From: Burkholderia sp. Nafp2/4-1b
GTDB taxonomy: Bacteria; Pseudomonadota; Gammaproteobacteria; Burkholderiales; Burkholderiaceae
NCBI RefSeq assembly: GCF_003635165.1
Contig: NZ_ML058606.1
Location: 248,001 to 312,000, forward strand
Direction: 5' to 3'
Length of the DNA: 64,000 nt
Part shown: positions 1 to 10,649 of the stretch, in pieces
Layout of the letters: each line of letters begins with the position of its first letter
Position numbering within the stretch: position 1 is the stretch's first letter
Translations under genes and position numbers: made by a program
Notes under the pieces: generated by a model
What the model was told of the DNA's origin: nothing
Seen by the model: the letters and a program-made list of their open reading frames with translations, nothing else
Databases searched by the model: none

Positions 1-697
1 CGGTGAGCTGCAGCTCGCCGCCCGCGCCCGGCTTCAGCGCGCGCAGGTGTTCGAAGATCCGCGGCTTCAGGATGTAGCGGCCGACCACGCCGAGGTTCGA
101 CGGCGCGACTTCCGGCGCCGGCTTCTCGATGATGGCCGACATCTTGACGATCGACTCCTCCCACTCCTTGCCGTCGACGATGCCGTACGACTTCGTCTCC
201 GACGGCGGGATCTCTTCCACGCCGATCACCGAGCTGTGATAGTGGTCGAACACGTCGACCATCTGCTTCATCACGGGCGGGTTGCCGTCGAGCAGGTCGT
301 CCGCGAGGATCACGGCGAACGGGTTGTCGGCGACGAGTTTCTCCGCGCACAGCACCGCATGGCCGAGGCCGAGCGCTTCCGGCTGGCGCACGTAGAAGCA
401 GTCGACGTGGCTCGGCTTGATGCTGCGCACGAGCTCGAGCAGCTTCTCCTTGCCGCGCGCCTCGAGTTCGGCCTCGACTTCGTACGACTTGTCGAAGTGA
501 TCCTCGATCGCGCGCTTGCTGCGCCCGGTCACGAAGATCATCTCGGTGATGCCCGCGGCGATGGCTTCCTCGACCGCGTACTGGATCAGCGGCTTGTCGA
601 CGACCGGCAGCATTTCCTTCGGGCTCGCCTTCGTCGCAGGGAGGAACCGCGTGCCGAGACCGGCAACGGGGAATACCGCCTTGGTAACTTTCAACAT
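1..697 (-). CDS. galU: UTP-glucose-1-phosphate uridylyltransferase (partial, C-terminus off window)
   Basis: Makes UDP-glucose from UTP and glucose-1-phosphate in the cytoplasm, feeding LPS, exopolysaccharide and galactose metabolism. The visible 232 residues begin [20 protein letters not shown] and carry the nucleotidyltransferase loop [11 protein letters not shown] at residues 13-23. The family is normally about 290-300 residues, so roughly 60 C-terminal residues lie beyond the left edge. The ATG at 697 follows an AAAGG ribosome-binding sequence 9 bases upstream. It lies 87 bp downstream of valS on the same strand and may be partly co-transcribed with it (inference). Confidence 0.96.
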   Translation of the reverse strand, partial: MLKVTKAVFPVAGLGTRFLPATKASPKEMLPVVDKPLIQYAVEEAIAAGITEMIFVTGRSKRAIEDHFDKSYEVEAELEARGKEKLLELVRSIKPSHVDCFYVRQPEALGLGHAVLCAEKLVADNPFAVILADDLLDGNPPVMKQMVDVFDHYHSSVIGVEEIPPSETKSYGIVDGKEWEESIVKMSAIIEKPAPEVAPSNLGVVGRYILKPRIFEHLRALKPGAGGELQLT

Positions 698-784
698 GAT
701 CGAACCTTTATTCCTGTAATCGTCTTGTCAGACGGTCTATGTTCACGTTCCGATTATAGTGAACGCAAACGACCTTACCGTTTG

Positions 785-3652
785 TTACGCAGGCAACCGA
801 TCGAGTTGGGCGCGCAGTTTTTCGAGCGTGCTCTGGAACTCGGCGACGCGTTTCTGTTCCTGTTCGACCACGGCCGGCGGCGCTTTCGCGACGAACGCCT
901 CGTTGCCGAGCTTCGCATTGCACTTCGCGATCTCGCCCGTCAGGCGCGCGATTTCCTTCGACAGGCGCTCGCGCTCGGCCGCGACGTCGATTTCCACCTT
1001 CAGCACCAGCTTGTTCGGGCCGACGATCGCGATCGGCGCGCCGTGCGCTTCCTTGTCGAGCGTCGCTTCGTCCGCGAGGATCTGCACTTCCGACAGGCGC
1101 GCGAGGGCCTGCACGTACGGCGCGAACGAGCGCAGGCGCTCGGCATCGCCGGCCGCGAGCAGCGGCACCTTGGTCGCCGGCGACAGGTTCATTTCGCCGC
1201 GCAGGTTACGGCACGCGTCGACGATCGCCTTCAGATCGGCCGCCCATTGTTCGGACGCCTCGTCGATCTTCTCCAGGTTCGCGACCGGATACGCCTGCGT
1301 CATCAGCGACGCTTCGCCCTCGGCCTTGCCTTGCGGATAACGGCCGGCGAGCGGCGCGACCTTCTGCCAGAGCGCTTCGGTGATGAACGGGATGATCGGA
1401 TGCGCGAGACGCAGCACCGTTTCCAGCACGCGCAGCAGCGTGCGGCGCGTCGCGCGCTGCTGTTCCGGCGTGCCGTTCTGGATCTGCACCTTCGCGAGTT
1501 CGAGGTACCAGTCGCAGTACTCGTCCCACACGAACTTGTAGATGCTGGTCGCGATGTTGTCGAAGCGGTAGTCGGCGAAGCCCTTCGCGATGTCGGCCTC
1601 GGTGCGCTGCAGGAGCGACACGATCCAGCGGTCGGCCGCCGAGAAGTCGAGGTAGCCGCCGGGGCCGCAGTCGCCCGCGCCGCACACTTCCGGCTTGTCG
1701 GCGCCGCAGTCGTGGCCTTCGCAGTTCATCAGCACGAAGCGCGTCGCGTTCCACAGCTTGTTGCAGAAGTTGCGATAGCCTTCGCAGCGCGCGAGGTCGA
1801 AGTTCACGTTGCGGCCGAGCGTCGCCATCGACGCCATCGTGAAGCGCAGCGCGTCGGTGCCGAACGCAGGAATGCCGTCCGGGAATTCCTTGCGCGTCTT
1901 CTTCTCGATCGTGGCGGCCTGCTTCGGGTTCATCAGCCCCGTCGTGCGCTTCGCGACCAGCGTGTCGAGGTCGATGCCGTCGACGATGTCGATCGGGTCG
2001 AGCGTGTTGCCCTTGCTCTTCGACATCTTCTGGCCTTCCGCGTCGCGCACGAGGCCGTGCACGTAGACGGTGTGGAACGGCACCTTGCCGGTGAAGTGCG
2101 TCGTCATCATCACCATCCGGGCGACCCAGAAGAAGATGATGTCGAAGCCGGTGACGAGCACCGACGACGGCAGGAAGTGCTGCAGTTCAGGCGTTTCGTT
2201 CGGCCAGCCGAGCGACGAGAACGGCACGAGCGCCGACGAGAACCACGTGTCGAGCACGTCCTCGTCGCGCTTCAGCGCGCCGGCATAGCCCTTGGCAGCG
2301 GCCTGCGCACGCGCTTCTTCCTCGTCGCGCGCGACGAACACTTCGCCGTTCTCGCCGTACCACGCGGGAATCTGGTGACCCCACCACAGCTGGCGCGAGA
2401 TGCACCAGTCCTGGATGTTCTCGAGCCATTGGTAGTAGGTGGTCGTCCAGTTTTCCGGCACGAACTTGATCTGGCCGCTGCGCACGACGTCGAGCGACGT
2501 TTCGGTGATCGACTTGCCCGGGTTGAACGTGCCTTCCGGCGCCGCCTTGGTCATCGCGACGAACCACTGGTCGGTCAGCATCGGCTCGATCACGACGCCC
2601 GTGCGGTCGCCGCGCGGCACCATCAGCTTGTGCGGCTTCACCGAGTCGAGGAAGCCCTGCGCGTCGAGGTCGGCGACGATCGCCTTGCGCGCGTCGAAGC
2701 GGTCGAGGCCGCGATACTGCTCGGGGCCGTTGTCGTTGATCTTCGCGTCGAGCGTCAGGATCTCGATCGGCGCGAGGTTGTGGCGCAGGCCGACCTGATA
2801 GTCGTTGAAGTCGTGCGCCGGCGTGACCTTCACGACGCCCGTGCCGAATTCGCGGTCGACGTAGTCGTCGGCGATCACCGGAATTTCACGGCCGGTCAGG
2901 GGCAGCGTGACCAGCTTGCCGATCAGGTGCGCGTAGCGCTCGTCTTCCGGGTGGACCATCAGCGCGACGTCGCCGAGCATCGTCTCGGGGCGCGTCGTCG
3001 CGACCGTCAGCGAACCCGAACCGTCGACGAGCGGGTAGCGGATGTGCCACAGGTGGCCGTTTTCTTCCTCGCTCGCAACTTCGAGGTCCGACACGGCGGT
3101 GAGCAGCACCGGATCCCAGTTCACGAGGCGCTTGCCGCGATAGATCAGGCCCTGTTCATACAGCGTGACGAACACGTCGCGCACGGCGGCCGACATCTTG
3201 TCGTCCATCGTGAAGTATTCGCGCGACCAGTCGGTCGACGCGCCGAGGCGGCGCACCTGGCCCGTGATGGTCGAGCCGGACTGCTGCTTCCATTCCCACA
3301 CGCGCTCGACGAATTTCTCGCGGCCGAGGTCATGGCGCGACACGCCCTGCGCATCGAGCTGGCGCTCGACGACGATCTGGGTCGCGATCCCCGCGTGGTC
3401 GGTGCCGGGCACCCACAGCGTGTTCTCGCCGAGCATTCGGTGGTAGCGGGCGAGGCCGTCCATGATCGTCTGGTTGAACGCGTGGCCCATGTGCAGCGTG
3501 CCGGTGACGTTCGGCGGCGGCAGCTGGATCGCGAAATCGGGGCGCGCCGGATCGAATGCCGGGGCGGCATGGCCGCGTTTTTCCCACTCCGGCCCCCATT
3601 GGGACTCGATGGTGTGGGGTTCGAAACTCTTCGCAAGCGTGCTGTCGCTCAT
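785..3652 (-). CDS. valS: Valyl-tRNA synthetase
   Basis: Class I aminoacyl-tRNA synthetase that charges tRNA-Val. The 955-residue product has the HIGH-type motif HMGH at residues 54-57, the KMSKS motif at 542-546, a long CP1 editing region between them and a C-terminal coiled coil rich in Glu, Lys and Ala (about 885-955), as expected for ValRS. An upstream in-frame ATG at 3841 would add 63 residues. It was rejected because family N-termini begin near [16 protein letters not shown] and because a TATAAT box lies inside the extension. Divergent from uvrD. Confidence 0.98.
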   Translation of the reverse strand: MSDSTLAKSFEPHTIESQWGPEWEKRGHAAPAFDPARPDFAIQLPPPNVTGTLHMGHAFNQTIMDGLARYHRMLGENTLWVPGTDHAGIATQIVVERQLDAQGVSRHDLGREKFVERVWEWKQQSGSTITGQVRRLGASTDWSREYFTMDDKMSAAVRDVFVTLYEQGLIYRGKRLVNWDPVLLTAVSDLEVASEEENGHLWHIRYPLVDGSGSLTVATTRPETMLGDVALMVHPEDERYAHLIGKLVTLPLTGREIPVIADDYVDREFGTGVVKVTPAHDFNDYQVGLRHNLAPIEILTLDAKINDNGPEQYRGLDRFDARKAIVADLDAQGFLDSVKPHKLMVPRGDRTGVVIEPMLTDQWFVAMTKAAPEGTFNPGKSITETSLDVVRSGQIKFVPENWTTTYYQWLENIQDWCISRQLWWGHQIPAWYGENGEVFVARDEEEARAQAAAKGYAGALKRDEDVLDTWFSSALVPFSSLGWPNETPELQHFLPSSVLVTGFDIIFFWVARMVMMTTHFTGKVPFHTVYVHGLVRDAEGQKMSKSKGNTLDPIDIVDGIDLDTLVAKRTTGLMNPKQAATIEKKTRKEFPDGIPAFGTDALRFTMASMATLGRNVNFDLARCEGYRNFCNKLWNATRFVLMNCEGHDCGADKPEVCGAGDCGPGGYLDFSAADRWIVSLLQRTEADIAKGFADYRFDNIATSIYKFVWDEYCDWYLELAKVQIQNGTPEQQRATRRTLLRVLETVLRLAHPIIPFITEALWQKVAPLAGRYPQGKAEGEASLMTQAYPVANLEKIDEASEQWAADLKAIVDACRNLRGEMNLSPATKVPLLAAGDAERLRSFAPYVQALARLSEVQILADEATLDKEAHGAPIAIVGPNKLVLKVEIDVAAERERLSKEIARLTGEIAKCNAKLGNEAFVAKAPPAVVEQEQKRVAEFQSTLEKLRAQLDRLPA

Positions 3653-3700
3653 GGTTGGAAATCTGCCGAAAAATGCGTGAATTGGATGCCGAATCTGACA

Positions 3701-3706
3701 ATTATA
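3701..3706 (-). promoter_or_regulatory. Candidate -10 box for valS
   Basis: On the minus strand this reads TATAAT, 48 bases upstream of the chosen valS start. No convincing -35 was seen at 17 bp spacing. Its position supports the internal valS start at 3652 over the longer open frame. Confidence 0.5.
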
Positions 3707-3854
3707 AATGGATGCACATCGGCCAGCCATTGCCGTGCCCGCGCAGGCCTGTCGCGGCACAACGGCGGCGCGCTGGCGGCGTGACGGCGGCCGCGACAGC
3801 GGCGCTGCGGCGGTGGGGCACCGAACGGAGGGAAACGGCATCGCGCCGCCGACT

Positions 3855-3860
3855 TATAAT
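3855..3860 (+). promoter_or_regulatory. Candidate -10 box for uvrD
   Basis: A perfect TATAAT 39 bases upstream of the uvrD ATG at 3900, in the 247-bp divergent intergenic region with valS. The -35 region is weak. Its position makes the upstream open frame starting at 3708 an unlikely translation start. Confidence 0.5.
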
Positions 3861-3899
3861 GGCGGGTCCGCATTTTTCTCGCCCGTCCGCTGCCGCTCC

Positions 3900-6263
3900 A
3901 TGCCCGATCTGCTCGCCAATCTGAACCCTGAACAATACGCCGCCGTCACGTTGCCGAACGAACCGGCGCTGATCCTCGCGGGGGCGGGCAGCGGCAAGAC
4001 CCGCGTGCTGATCACCCGCATCGCGTGGCTGATCCAGCAGGGCTATGCGTCGCCGCCCACCGTGCTCGCCGTCACCTTCACGAACAAGGCCGCGCGCGAA
4101 ATGATGGCGCGCCTGTCGGCGATGATGCCGATCGACACGCGCGGGATGTGGATCGGCACGTTCCACGGGCTGTGCAACCGGATGCTGCGCGCGCACTACC
4201 GCGACGCCGGCCTGCCGCAGAGCTTCCAGATCCTCGATACGGCCGACCAGCTGTCCGCGATCAAGCGGTTGATGAAGGCGGCGAACGTCGACGACGAGAA
4301 ATACCCGCCGAAGAACGTCCAGTACTTCATCAACAACGCGAAGGAGCAGGGGCTGCGTCCCGACAAGGTCGACGCGTCCGACAACTTCAACCGCAAGTTC
4401 GTCGAGCTGTACCAGGCGTACGACCAGCAGTGCCAGCGCGAGGGCGTGGTCGACTTCCCCGAGCTGCTGCTGCGCTGCTACGAGCTGCTCGCGTACAACG
4501 CGCCGCTGCGCGCGCACTACCAGGCGCGCTTCAAGCACATCCTCGTCGACGAGTTCCAGGACACCAACAAGCTGCAGTACGCGTGGCTCAAGATGCTCGC
4601 CGGCGCCCAGAACGCGATCTTCGCGGTCGGCGACGACGATCAGTCGATCTACGCGTTCCGCGGCGCGAACGTCGGCAACATGCGCGACTTCGAAGACGAA
4701 TTCCGCGTGCGCAACCTGATCAAGCTCGAGCAGAACTACCGGTCGCACGGCAACATCCTCGATGCGGCCAACCAGCTGATCTCGAACAACTCGCACCGCC
4801 TCGGCAAGAACCTGCGCACCGACGCCGGCCACGGCGAGCCCGTGCGCGTGTACGAGGCGAGCACCGACGCGCAGGAAGCCGGCTGGATCGTCGAGGAGAT
4901 CCGCTCGCTGATCAACACCGGGATGTCGCGCAGCGAAGTCGCCGTCCTGTATCGCAGCAACGCGCAGTCGCGCGCGATCGAGCACACGCTGATGACGTCG
5001 GGCATTCCGTATCGCGTGTACGGCGGCCTGCGCTTCTTCGAGCGCCAGGAAGTGAAGCACGCGCTGGCCTACCTGCGCCTGATCGACAACCCGAACGACG
5101 ACACCGCGTTCGCGCGGGTGGTGAATTTCCCGACGCGCGGGATCGGCGCGCGCTCGATCGAGCAGCTGGCAGACGCCGCGCGCCTGTACGACTGCTCGAT
5201 GGCCGCCGCGATCCCGTATGTGACCGGCAAGGCCGGCTCGAGCCTCGGCGCGTTCGCGACCTTGATCGCGAAGATGCGCGCCGAGACGCAGCAGATGAGC
5301 CTGCCGGAGACGGTCGAGTACGTCGTGCGCGCGAGCGGCCTCGCCGATTTCTACCAGGGTGAGCGCGAAGGCCAGGATCGCCTCGAGAACTTGCAGGAAC
5401 TCGTGAACGCGGCCACCGCGTTCGTCGGCGAGGAAGGCTACGGGCTTGACGCGCCGGCCCGCTCGATTCCGCTGCGCGGGGGCGCCACCGCCGCACCGGA
5501 GCTCGGTGTGGACGCAGGCGATGCGTCGGTCGACGTGCTCGATCCGGCACCGCTCGGCGACCCCGCGCAGAACCCCGACACGATGACGCCGCTCGCGGGC
5601 TTCCTGTCGCACGCGTCGCTCGAAGCCGGCGACAACCAGGCGCAGGCCGGCCAGGACGCCGTACAGCTGATGACGGTGCACGCGGCGAAGGGCCTCGAAT
5701 TCTCGGCGGTGTTCATCACCGGCCTCGAGGAAGGGCTGTTCCCGCACGAGAACAGCGTGCTCGAATCGGACGGCCTCGAGGAAGAACGCCGCCTGATGTA
5801 CGTCGCGATCACGCGCGCGAAGGAGCGGCTCTACCTGTCGTTCGCGCAGAGCCGGATGCTGCACGGCCAGACGCGCTACAACGTGCGCTCGCGCTTCTTC
5901 GACGAATTGCCGGAGCACGTGCTGAAGTGGCTGACGCCGAAGGTCGAGGCCGGCTCGCGGTGGGGCGGCCGTTCGGACAACGCCGGCTGGGGGCGCGACT
6001 GGTTCGGCCGGCCGGGCGGCGGCAGTCGCGAGCAGGTGGTCGATGCAGCGGTGTCCGCGCCGCTGCCGGCGTTCGCGAACAAGCAGCGCGCGGCCGACAC
6101 CGGCTTCCGCGTCGGCCAGCAGGTCTTCCATACCAAGTTTGGCGAGGGCACGGTCACCGCGCTCGAGGGCAATGGTGCCGATGCGAAGGCGCAGGTGAAG
6201 TTCAAGCGGCACGGCGAGAAGTGGCTGGCACTGGCGGTCGCGAAACTGCAGGCGGTGGAATGA
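3900..6263 (+). CDS. uvrD: ATP-dependent DNA helicase II (UvrD/PcrA type)
   Basis: Superfamily 1A 3'-5' helicase of nucleotide excision and mismatch repair. The 787-residue protein begins MPDLLANLNPEQYAAVTLPN (Q-motif region), has Walker A GAGSGKT at 28-34, a motif II VDEFQDTN near 215-222, the SVDD/QSIYAFRGA motif III region, and motif VI VAITRAKERLYLSFAQSR. A Tudor-like C-terminal tail (VGQQVFHTKFGEGTVTALEG) is typical of UvrD/PcrA. About 65 residues longer than E. coli UvrD because of an insertion around 520-560. ATG 3900 was chosen because the family N-terminus begins there. Its stop overlaps the start of mtnN. Confidence 0.97.
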   Translation: MPDLLANLNPEQYAAVTLPNEPALILAGAGSGKTRVLITRIAWLIQQGYASPPTVLAVTFTNKAAREMMARLSAMMPIDTRGMWIGTFHGLCNRMLRAHYRDAGLPQSFQILDTADQLSAIKRLMKAANVDDEKYPPKNVQYFINNAKEQGLRPDKVDASDNFNRKFVELYQAYDQQCQREGVVDFPELLLRCYELLAYNAPLRAHYQARFKHILVDEFQDTNKLQYAWLKMLAGAQNAIFAVGDDDQSIYAFRGANVGNMRDFEDEFRVRNLIKLEQNYRSHGNILDAANQLISNNSHRLGKNLRTDAGHGEPVRVYEASTDAQEAGWIVEEIRSLINTGMSRSEVAVLYRSNAQSRAIEHTLMTSGIPYRVYGGLRFFERQEVKHALAYLRLIDNPNDDTAFARVVNFPTRGIGARSIEQLADAARLYDCSMAAAIPYVTGKAGSSLGAFATLIAKMRAETQQMSLPETVEYVVRASGLADFYQGEREGQDRLENLQELVNAATAFVGEEGYGLDAPARSIPLRGGATAAPELGVDAGDASVDVLDPAPLGDPAQNPDTMTPLAGFLSHASLEAGDNQAQAGQDAVQLMTVHAAKGLEFSAVFITGLEEGLFPHENSVLESDGLEEERRLMYVAITRAKERLYLSFAQSRMLHGQTRYNVRSRFFDELPEHVLKWLTPKVEAGSRWGGRSDNAGWGRDWFGRPGGGSREQVVDAAVSAPLPAFANKQRAADTGFRVGQQVFHTKFGEGTVTALEGNGADAKAQVKFKRHGEKWLALAVAKLQAVE

Positions 6264-7057
6264 TGAGCATCGACATGGTTGAAACGGTATCGACGCGTCC
6301 GCTCGGCATTCTCGCCGCGCTGCCCGAGGAGCTTGGCGACCTGATCGCCGCGATGCGCGCCGAGGGCGCGATGAAGACGGTCACGTTCGGCCGCCGCGAT
6401 TACCACCTCGGCACCGTGCACGGCGCGGCCTGCGTCGTCACGCTCGCGCGGGTCGGCAAGGTCGCGGCCGCCGCGACGGTAAGCGCGCTGATCCATGTGT
6501 TCGGCGTGTCCGGCGTCGTGTTCACCGGGGTGGCCGGCGGCGTGGCGCGCTCCGTGCGCGTCGGCGACGTCGTCGTTGCCGATACGCTGCTGCAGCACGA
6601 CCTCGATGCGTCGCCGCTGTTTCCGCGCTACGAGGTGCCGCTGCTCGGCATCACGCGGTTCGCGACCGACGCAGAACTGACGGCCCGCCTGAAGGCGGCC
6701 TGCACGCTGTTCGTCGCCGAGGAGGGCGCGCAGTTCGCCGAGCGCTTCGGGCTGGCCGGCGCGACGCTGCACGGCGGGCTGATCATCAGCGGCGACCGCT
6801 TCGTGTCGAGCGAGCACGAAGTCGTCACATTGCGAGACGCGCTGCCGGACGCGCTCGCGGTCGAGATGGAAGGCGCGGCGATCGCGCAGGTGTGCGCCGA
6901 ACACGACGTACCGTTCGCGCTCGTGCGCACCATCTCCGACACGGCCGACGATCACGCGACGCAGTCGTTCTCGCACTTCCTGTCGGCGATCGCGAGCAGC
7001 TATTCGTCGGGCATCCTCAAGCGCTTCCTGACGCTGCATGCGACGACGGCGGCCTGA
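6260..7057 (+). CDS. mtnN: 5'-methylthioadenosine/S-adenosylhomocysteine nucleosidase family protein
   Basis: Phosphorylase/nucleosidase-fold enzyme predicted to hydrolyse MTA or SAH, recycling methionine and detoxifying SAH. In the 265-residue product the signature AVEMEGAA places the catalytic Glu at 204, and RTISDTADDHATQSF gives the catalytic Asp at 227. The N-terminal LAALPEELGDL supplies the second catalytic Glu. The start overlaps the uvrD stop (ATGA; a second ATG lies at 6263), so the genes are translationally coupled. It is longer than E. coli MtnN (232 residues), and exact substrate preference cannot be read from sequence; some relatives are purine nucleoside phosphorylase-like. Confidence 0.85.
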   Translation: MMSIDMVETVSTRPLGILAALPEELGDLIAAMRAEGAMKTVTFGRRDYHLGTVHGAACVVTLARVGKVAAAATVSALIHVFGVSGVVFTGVAGGVARSVRVGDVVVADTLLQHDLDASPLFPRYEVPLLGITRFATDAELTARLKAACTLFVAEEGAQFAERFGLAGATLHGGLIISGDRFVSSEHEVVTLRDALPDALAVEMEGAAIAQVCAEHDVPFALVRTISDTADDHATQSFSHFLSAIASSYSSGILKRFLTLHATTAA

Positions 7058-7090
7058 AGCCGCCGCCATCCATTCCCTTCCAGTCGATCG

Positions 7091-7120
7091 ACCGGCCGCG
7101 GCACGCGTGCCGCGGCCGGT
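7091..7120. terminator. Perfect 30-nt palindrome between convergent genes (terminator-like)
   Basis: The 30 bases equal their own reverse complement and could form a very stable hairpin in either RNA. They lie exactly between convergent mtnN (stop 7057) and the MFS gene (stop 7124). There is no T-run on either side, so this is not a textbook intrinsic terminator. A role in bidirectional termination or 3'-end protection is inference. Confidence 0.4.
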
Positions 7121-7123
7121 GCG

Positions 7124-8359
7124 TCACGCGTGCTTGCGCCGGCTGCTTTCGAGGTTCGGCAGGAATACCGTCAGCACGCCGATCAGCGGCAGGAACGAGC
7201 ACACCTTGTAGACGAACGCGATGCTCGTCGCGTCCGCCAGTTGGCCGAGCACGGCCGCGCCCACGCCGCCCAGGCCGAACGCGAAGCCGAAGAACAGGCC
7301 CGCGACCATCCCGACCTTGCCGGGCATCAGCTCCGTCGCATAGACGAGGATCGCGGCGAATGCCGACGCCAGCACGATGCCGATGATCACGCTCAGCACG
7401 CTCGTCCAGAACAGGTTTGCGTACGGCAGCAGCAGCGTGAACGGCGCGACGCCGAGGATCGACACCCAGATCACGTACTTGCGGCCGATCCGGTCGCCGA
7501 CCGGGCCGCCGATCAGCGTGCCGGCCGCCACGGCCGCGAGGAACACGAACAGGTGGATCTGCGCGGCCTGCACCGACAGGTGGAACTTGTCGATCAGATA
7601 GAACGTGAAATAGCTGTTGATGCTCGCGAGGTAGAAGTACTTCGAGAACACCAGCAGCACCAGCACGCCGATCGCGGCGAGCACGCGGCCCTGCGACAGC
7701 GTCGGGTGGCCGGCCGGTGCCGCTTTCTTCTTCATCGACGGATGCTTCTTGTACCAGTGGCCGATCTGCGTGAGCACGACCATCGCGACGAGCGCGGCCG
7801 CCGAGAACCACGCGATGCTGTGCTGTCCGTGCGGGATGATCACCAGCGCCGCGAGCAGCGGCCCGAGCGCCGAGCCGGCGTTGCCGCCGACCTGGAACAG
7901 CGACTGCGCGAGCCCGTGCTGGCCGCCCGACGCCATCCGCGCGACGCGCGACGATTCCGGATGGAACACCGACGAACCACAGCCGACCAGCGCGGCCGCC
8001 ACCAGCAGCGTCGGGAAATTCTGCGCGGCCGACATCAGCAGCAGCCCCGCGAGCGTGAAGCCCATCCCGACCGGCAGCGAATACGGCTTCGGCCGCTTGT
8101 CCGTGTACAGGCCGATGAGCGGCTGCAGCAGCGACGCGGTGATCTGGTAGGTCAGCGTGATCAGGCCGATCTGCGCGAACGACAGCGCGAACTGGCTCTT
8201 GAGCATCGGATAGATCGCGAGGATCAACGACTGGATCATGTCGTTGAGCATGTGCGAGAAGCTGATCGCGCCGAGCACCGGATACACGGTGCGCGGCGCG
8301 GATGGTGCGGACGGCTGGGCGGCGGCGGTGCCTGCGCCCGTATCGAGGCGGGTTTGCAT
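7124..8359 (-). CDS. fsr: MFS efflux transporter, fosmidomycin-resistance (Fsr) type
   Basis: Twelve-helix major facilitator in the inner membrane, predicted drug/proton antiporter. The 411-residue sequence matches the Fsr pattern: the N-terminal stretch VLGAISFSHMLNDMIQSL, a D-K-R-P-K loop after helix 2, GSSVFHPESSRVARMASGG in the first half, and the second-half MFS loop GGPVGDRIGRKYVI. The N-terminal 25 residues are Ala/Pro-rich and low-complexity. The gene converges with mtnN. Transport of fosmidomycin itself is inferred from family similarity; the physiological substrate is unknown. Confidence 0.88.
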   Translation of the reverse strand: MQTRLDTGAGTAAAQPSAPSAPRTVYPVLGAISFSHMLNDMIQSLILAIYPMLKSQFALSFAQIGLITLTYQITASLLQPLIGLYTDKRPKPYSLPVGMGFTLAGLLLMSAAQNFPTLLVAAALVGCGSSVFHPESSRVARMASGGQHGLAQSLFQVGGNAGSALGPLLAALVIIPHGQHSIAWFSAAALVAMVVLTQIGHWYKKHPSMKKKAAPAGHPTLSQGRVLAAIGVLVLLVFSKYFYLASINSYFTFYLIDKFHLSVQAAQIHLFVFLAAVAAGTLIGGPVGDRIGRKYVIWVSILGVAPFTLLLPYANLFWTSVLSVIIGIVLASAFAAILVYATELMPGKVGMVAGLFFGFAFGLGGVGAAVLGQLADATSIAFVYKVCSFLPLIGVLTVFLPNLESSRRKHA

Positions 8360-8773
8360 GTGAGCTGAGCGAGTTGAGGTGGCCGGGACGCGCTCTGAGG
8401 GGATCGGCGCGTTCGAATCGTTGTTGCGTCAAAGAAGTGTAATGTGGCGTATTGAGAATGTCAGGCCAAGTTTTGTCGCGATTCGGACATTGCTGGCGAC
8501 GCGCGGCCGGCAAATCGGCCATTACGCCCGTTTTTGGCCGGGTATAACGCTGGCTGTGAGTCCGCTGTCAGCGGGTCGCGCCGGGCCGGATGCGTGTTTG
8601 TCCGGACTCAAGGAATGCCGGCGGTTGCCGTAGAAACGCAAAGTCAACACAGGCGCGCCGCGCCCGGCCCCGGTCACGAGCCGGACGGACGCAGGACGCG
8701 CGGCACGGGCAGCCATCGCGAAGCCCGTCGGAACCGACCTTTCCGGCGGCGTGCTCAATACGGGGATATATCG
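8360..8773. other. 414-bp divergent intergenic region, fsr / chemotaxis receptor
   Basis: No coding sequence is supported here. It holds the upstream regions of two divergent genes, several GC-rich inverted repeats (around 8500-8580) and, on the plus strand, a sigma-28-like promoter at 8608-8634 listed separately. The open frame that extends the receptor gene upstream through this region lacks receptor-like sequence. Confidence 0.6.
8608..8634 (+). promoter_or_regulatory. Sigma-28 (FliA)-like promoter for the chemotaxis receptor
   Basis: TCAAGGAA, an 11-base spacer, then GCCGTAGA. The established FliA consensus is TAAAGTTT-N11-GCCGATAA, so the spacing is exact and the GCCG core is intact. 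It lies 139 bases upstream of the receptor ATG. FliA control of chemoreceptors is common in motile proteobacteria; control of this gene is inference. Confidence 0.5.
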
Positions 8774-10444
8774 ATGAAAGCAGCATCATTGCATCCGCAG
8801 CCGGTTGCGGCCGGCGTCGCCTCCAACCCGGCCGTCAAGCCCGGCCGTCGTCCGCGCGCAGCCCGGCGCGAGCGCCGGCCGTGGACCGTCAAGGCGACGT
8901 TGCGCGCCGCGTTCGCGATCCTGCTGGTCGGCACGCTCGCGATCGGCGTGTTTTCGCTGTGGCAGATCAGCCGGCTGAACGCGTCGATCGCGTCGGTCTA
9001 CGAGCAGGGGCACGTCGCGAGCCGGGCCGCCGAGGAGGTGCGCGCCGAGGTGCTGCGGGCGAGCCGCGCGCAGAAGATGCTGTTGACCGCAACGACCGCG
9101 AAGGAGCGCGACGACCTGGGCGCCGAAGTCGGTGCGGGGCTCGCGTCGATCGGGCAGGCGCTCGCGACGCTGCAGCGTTACGCGGATCCGGCCGATGCGG
9201 ACGATTCCGCGCGGCTGCGCGCATTCTCGATGGCGGTCGGCACGTGGAGCGGCCATCTGCGTGATTTCGTCACGCTCGTGCAGGCGCAGCCGCTCGACCT
9301 GTCGCAAATGAACTGGCAGGTCGGCACGCAGGACGTATCGTTGCTGGTCGAGACGGGCAAGCTCGAGAAGCTCGTCGCGATGCTCGTGAAGACGCGCGGC
9401 GCGAAGTCGAAGGCGACGCTCGATGCGTCCGCCACGATCTTCTCGTCGTCGTTCGCGATGATCGCGGCGATGACGGCCGCGCTGATCGTGCTGGCGATCG
9501 CGATCGCCGAGCGCGTCGTGCGCCGCCTCGCCTCGCAACTCGGCGGCGAGCCGGCGGATGCGAAGGCGATTGCCGCCGACATCGCGCGCGGCGACCTGAC
9601 GCGGCCGATTCCGCTCGCCCGGCACGACCGCGACAGCATGGTGCGCGCGCTGTCCGACATGCAGACCGGGCTCGCGGCGACCGTCGGTGAGATCGCCGTC
9701 AGCGCCGAGGCGATCGCGGCCGCGTCCGGCGAGATTTCGACCGGCAACCTCGACCTGTCGCGGCGCACCGAGCAGCAGGCCGTCGCGCTCGAGCGCACCG
9801 CGGCCAGCATGGAGGAGCTCACGTCGACCGTGCGGCAGAACGCCGAAAACGCGCGGCAGGCGAGCACGCTCGCGGCCAATGCGTCGGCGGTCGCGGAAGC
9901 GGGCGGCGAAGTGGTCGGTCGCGTGGTCGCGACCATGAGCGAGATCGACGACAGCGCGAAGAACATTCGCGACATCATCGGCACGATCGAGGGGATCGCG
10001 TTCCAGACCAACATTCTCGCGCTGAACGCGGCGGTCGAGGCCGCGCGTGCGGGCGAACAGGGGCGCGGCTTTTCGGTGGTGGCGGGCGAGGTGCGGCTGC
10101 TCGCGCAGCGCTCGGCGACCGCGGCGAAGGAGATCCGCGAGCTGATCGGCTCGTCGGTCGAGCGCGTCGCCAACGGCGCGGCGCTCGCGCACGATGCGGG
10201 CCGCACGATGGACGACGTGGTGCGGGCGGTCAAGCGCGTGACGGACATCATCGGCGAGATCTCCGCCGCATCAGACGAGCAGAGCGCGGGGATCGACGAG
10301 ATCGGCCGCGCGGTCACGCAGATGGATGCCGGCACGCAGCAGAATGCGGCGCTCGTCGAACAGGCGGCGGCCGCGGCGAACGCGCTGGACGAACAGGCTC
10401 AGGCGCTCAAGTCGCTGGTGGGGCGCTTCCGCCTGGCGGCCTGA
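8774..10444 (+). CDS. Methyl-accepting chemotaxis protein
   Basis: Transmembrane chemoreceptor that signals through CheW/CheA to the flagellar motor. In the 556-residue protein the first helix spans about residues 46-64, a roughly 160-residue periplasmic ligand domain follows (TarH/four-helix type), the second helix is near 224-246, then a HAMP-like stretch. The hallmark signalling tip ([28 protein letters not shown]) lies at about 402-440, flanked by long coiled coils. No C-terminal NWETF-type CheR tether: it ends [14 protein letters not shown] 8774 was chosen because the basic N-terminus and first helix follow directly. The ligand is unknown. Confidence 0.95.
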   Translation: MKAASLHPQPVAAGVASNPAVKPGRRPRAARRERRPWTVKATLRAAFAILLVGTLAIGVFSLWQISRLNASIASVYEQGHVASRAAEEVRAEVLRASRAQKMLLTATTAKERDDLGAEVGAGLASIGQALATLQRYADPADADDSARLRAFSMAVGTWSGHLRDFVTLVQAQPLDLSQMNWQVGTQDVSLLVETGKLEKLVAMLVKTRGAKSKATLDASATIFSSSFAMIAAMTAALIVLAIAIAERVVRRLASQLGGEPADAKAIAADIARGDLTRPIPLARHDRDSMVRALSDMQTGLAATVGEIAVSAEAIAAASGEISTGNLDLSRRTEQQAVALERTAASMEELTSTVRQNAENARQASTLAANASAVAEAGGEVVGRVVATMSEIDDSAKNIRDIIGTIEGIAFQTNILALNAAVEAARAGEQGRGFSVVAGEVRLLAQRSATAAKEIRELIGSSVERVANGAALAHDAGRTMDDVVRAVKRVTDIIGEISAASDEQSAGIDEIGRAVTQMDAGTQQNAALVEQAAAAANALDEQAQALKSLVGRFRLAA

Positions 10445-10560
10445 CAGTCGCGCCTTATCGCTGCGTCGCGGGCTGGCCCTTCGCGACGCACGCCGGCCGC
10501 TGGCCGCCGGGTACAACCAATCGATGACAAAACCCGACGGTCGGCCCGCGCGCAATCGCT

Positions 10561-10566
10561 TACAAT
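10561..10566 (+). promoter_or_regulatory. Candidate -10 box (TACAAT) for the EpsG-like gene
   Basis: A TACAAT hexamer 83 bases upstream of the chosen start at 10650 and just before an alternative in-frame ATG at 10581. No good -35 was seen, so the call is tentative. Confidence 0.3.
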
Positions 10567-10649
10567 GCGCGACCACACACATGGGGCCAGAACCCGCGGC
10601 GCATGGACGCCGAATCGCGGTGCAATCGCACACCGAGCGGGTCGAGACA

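Noticed and set aside
47..3784. 1245-residue open frame on the plus strand across galU and valS
   Set aside because: Antisense shadow of two well-supported minus-strand genes; Arg/His/Val-rich composition typical of GC-rich shadow frames, with no domain.
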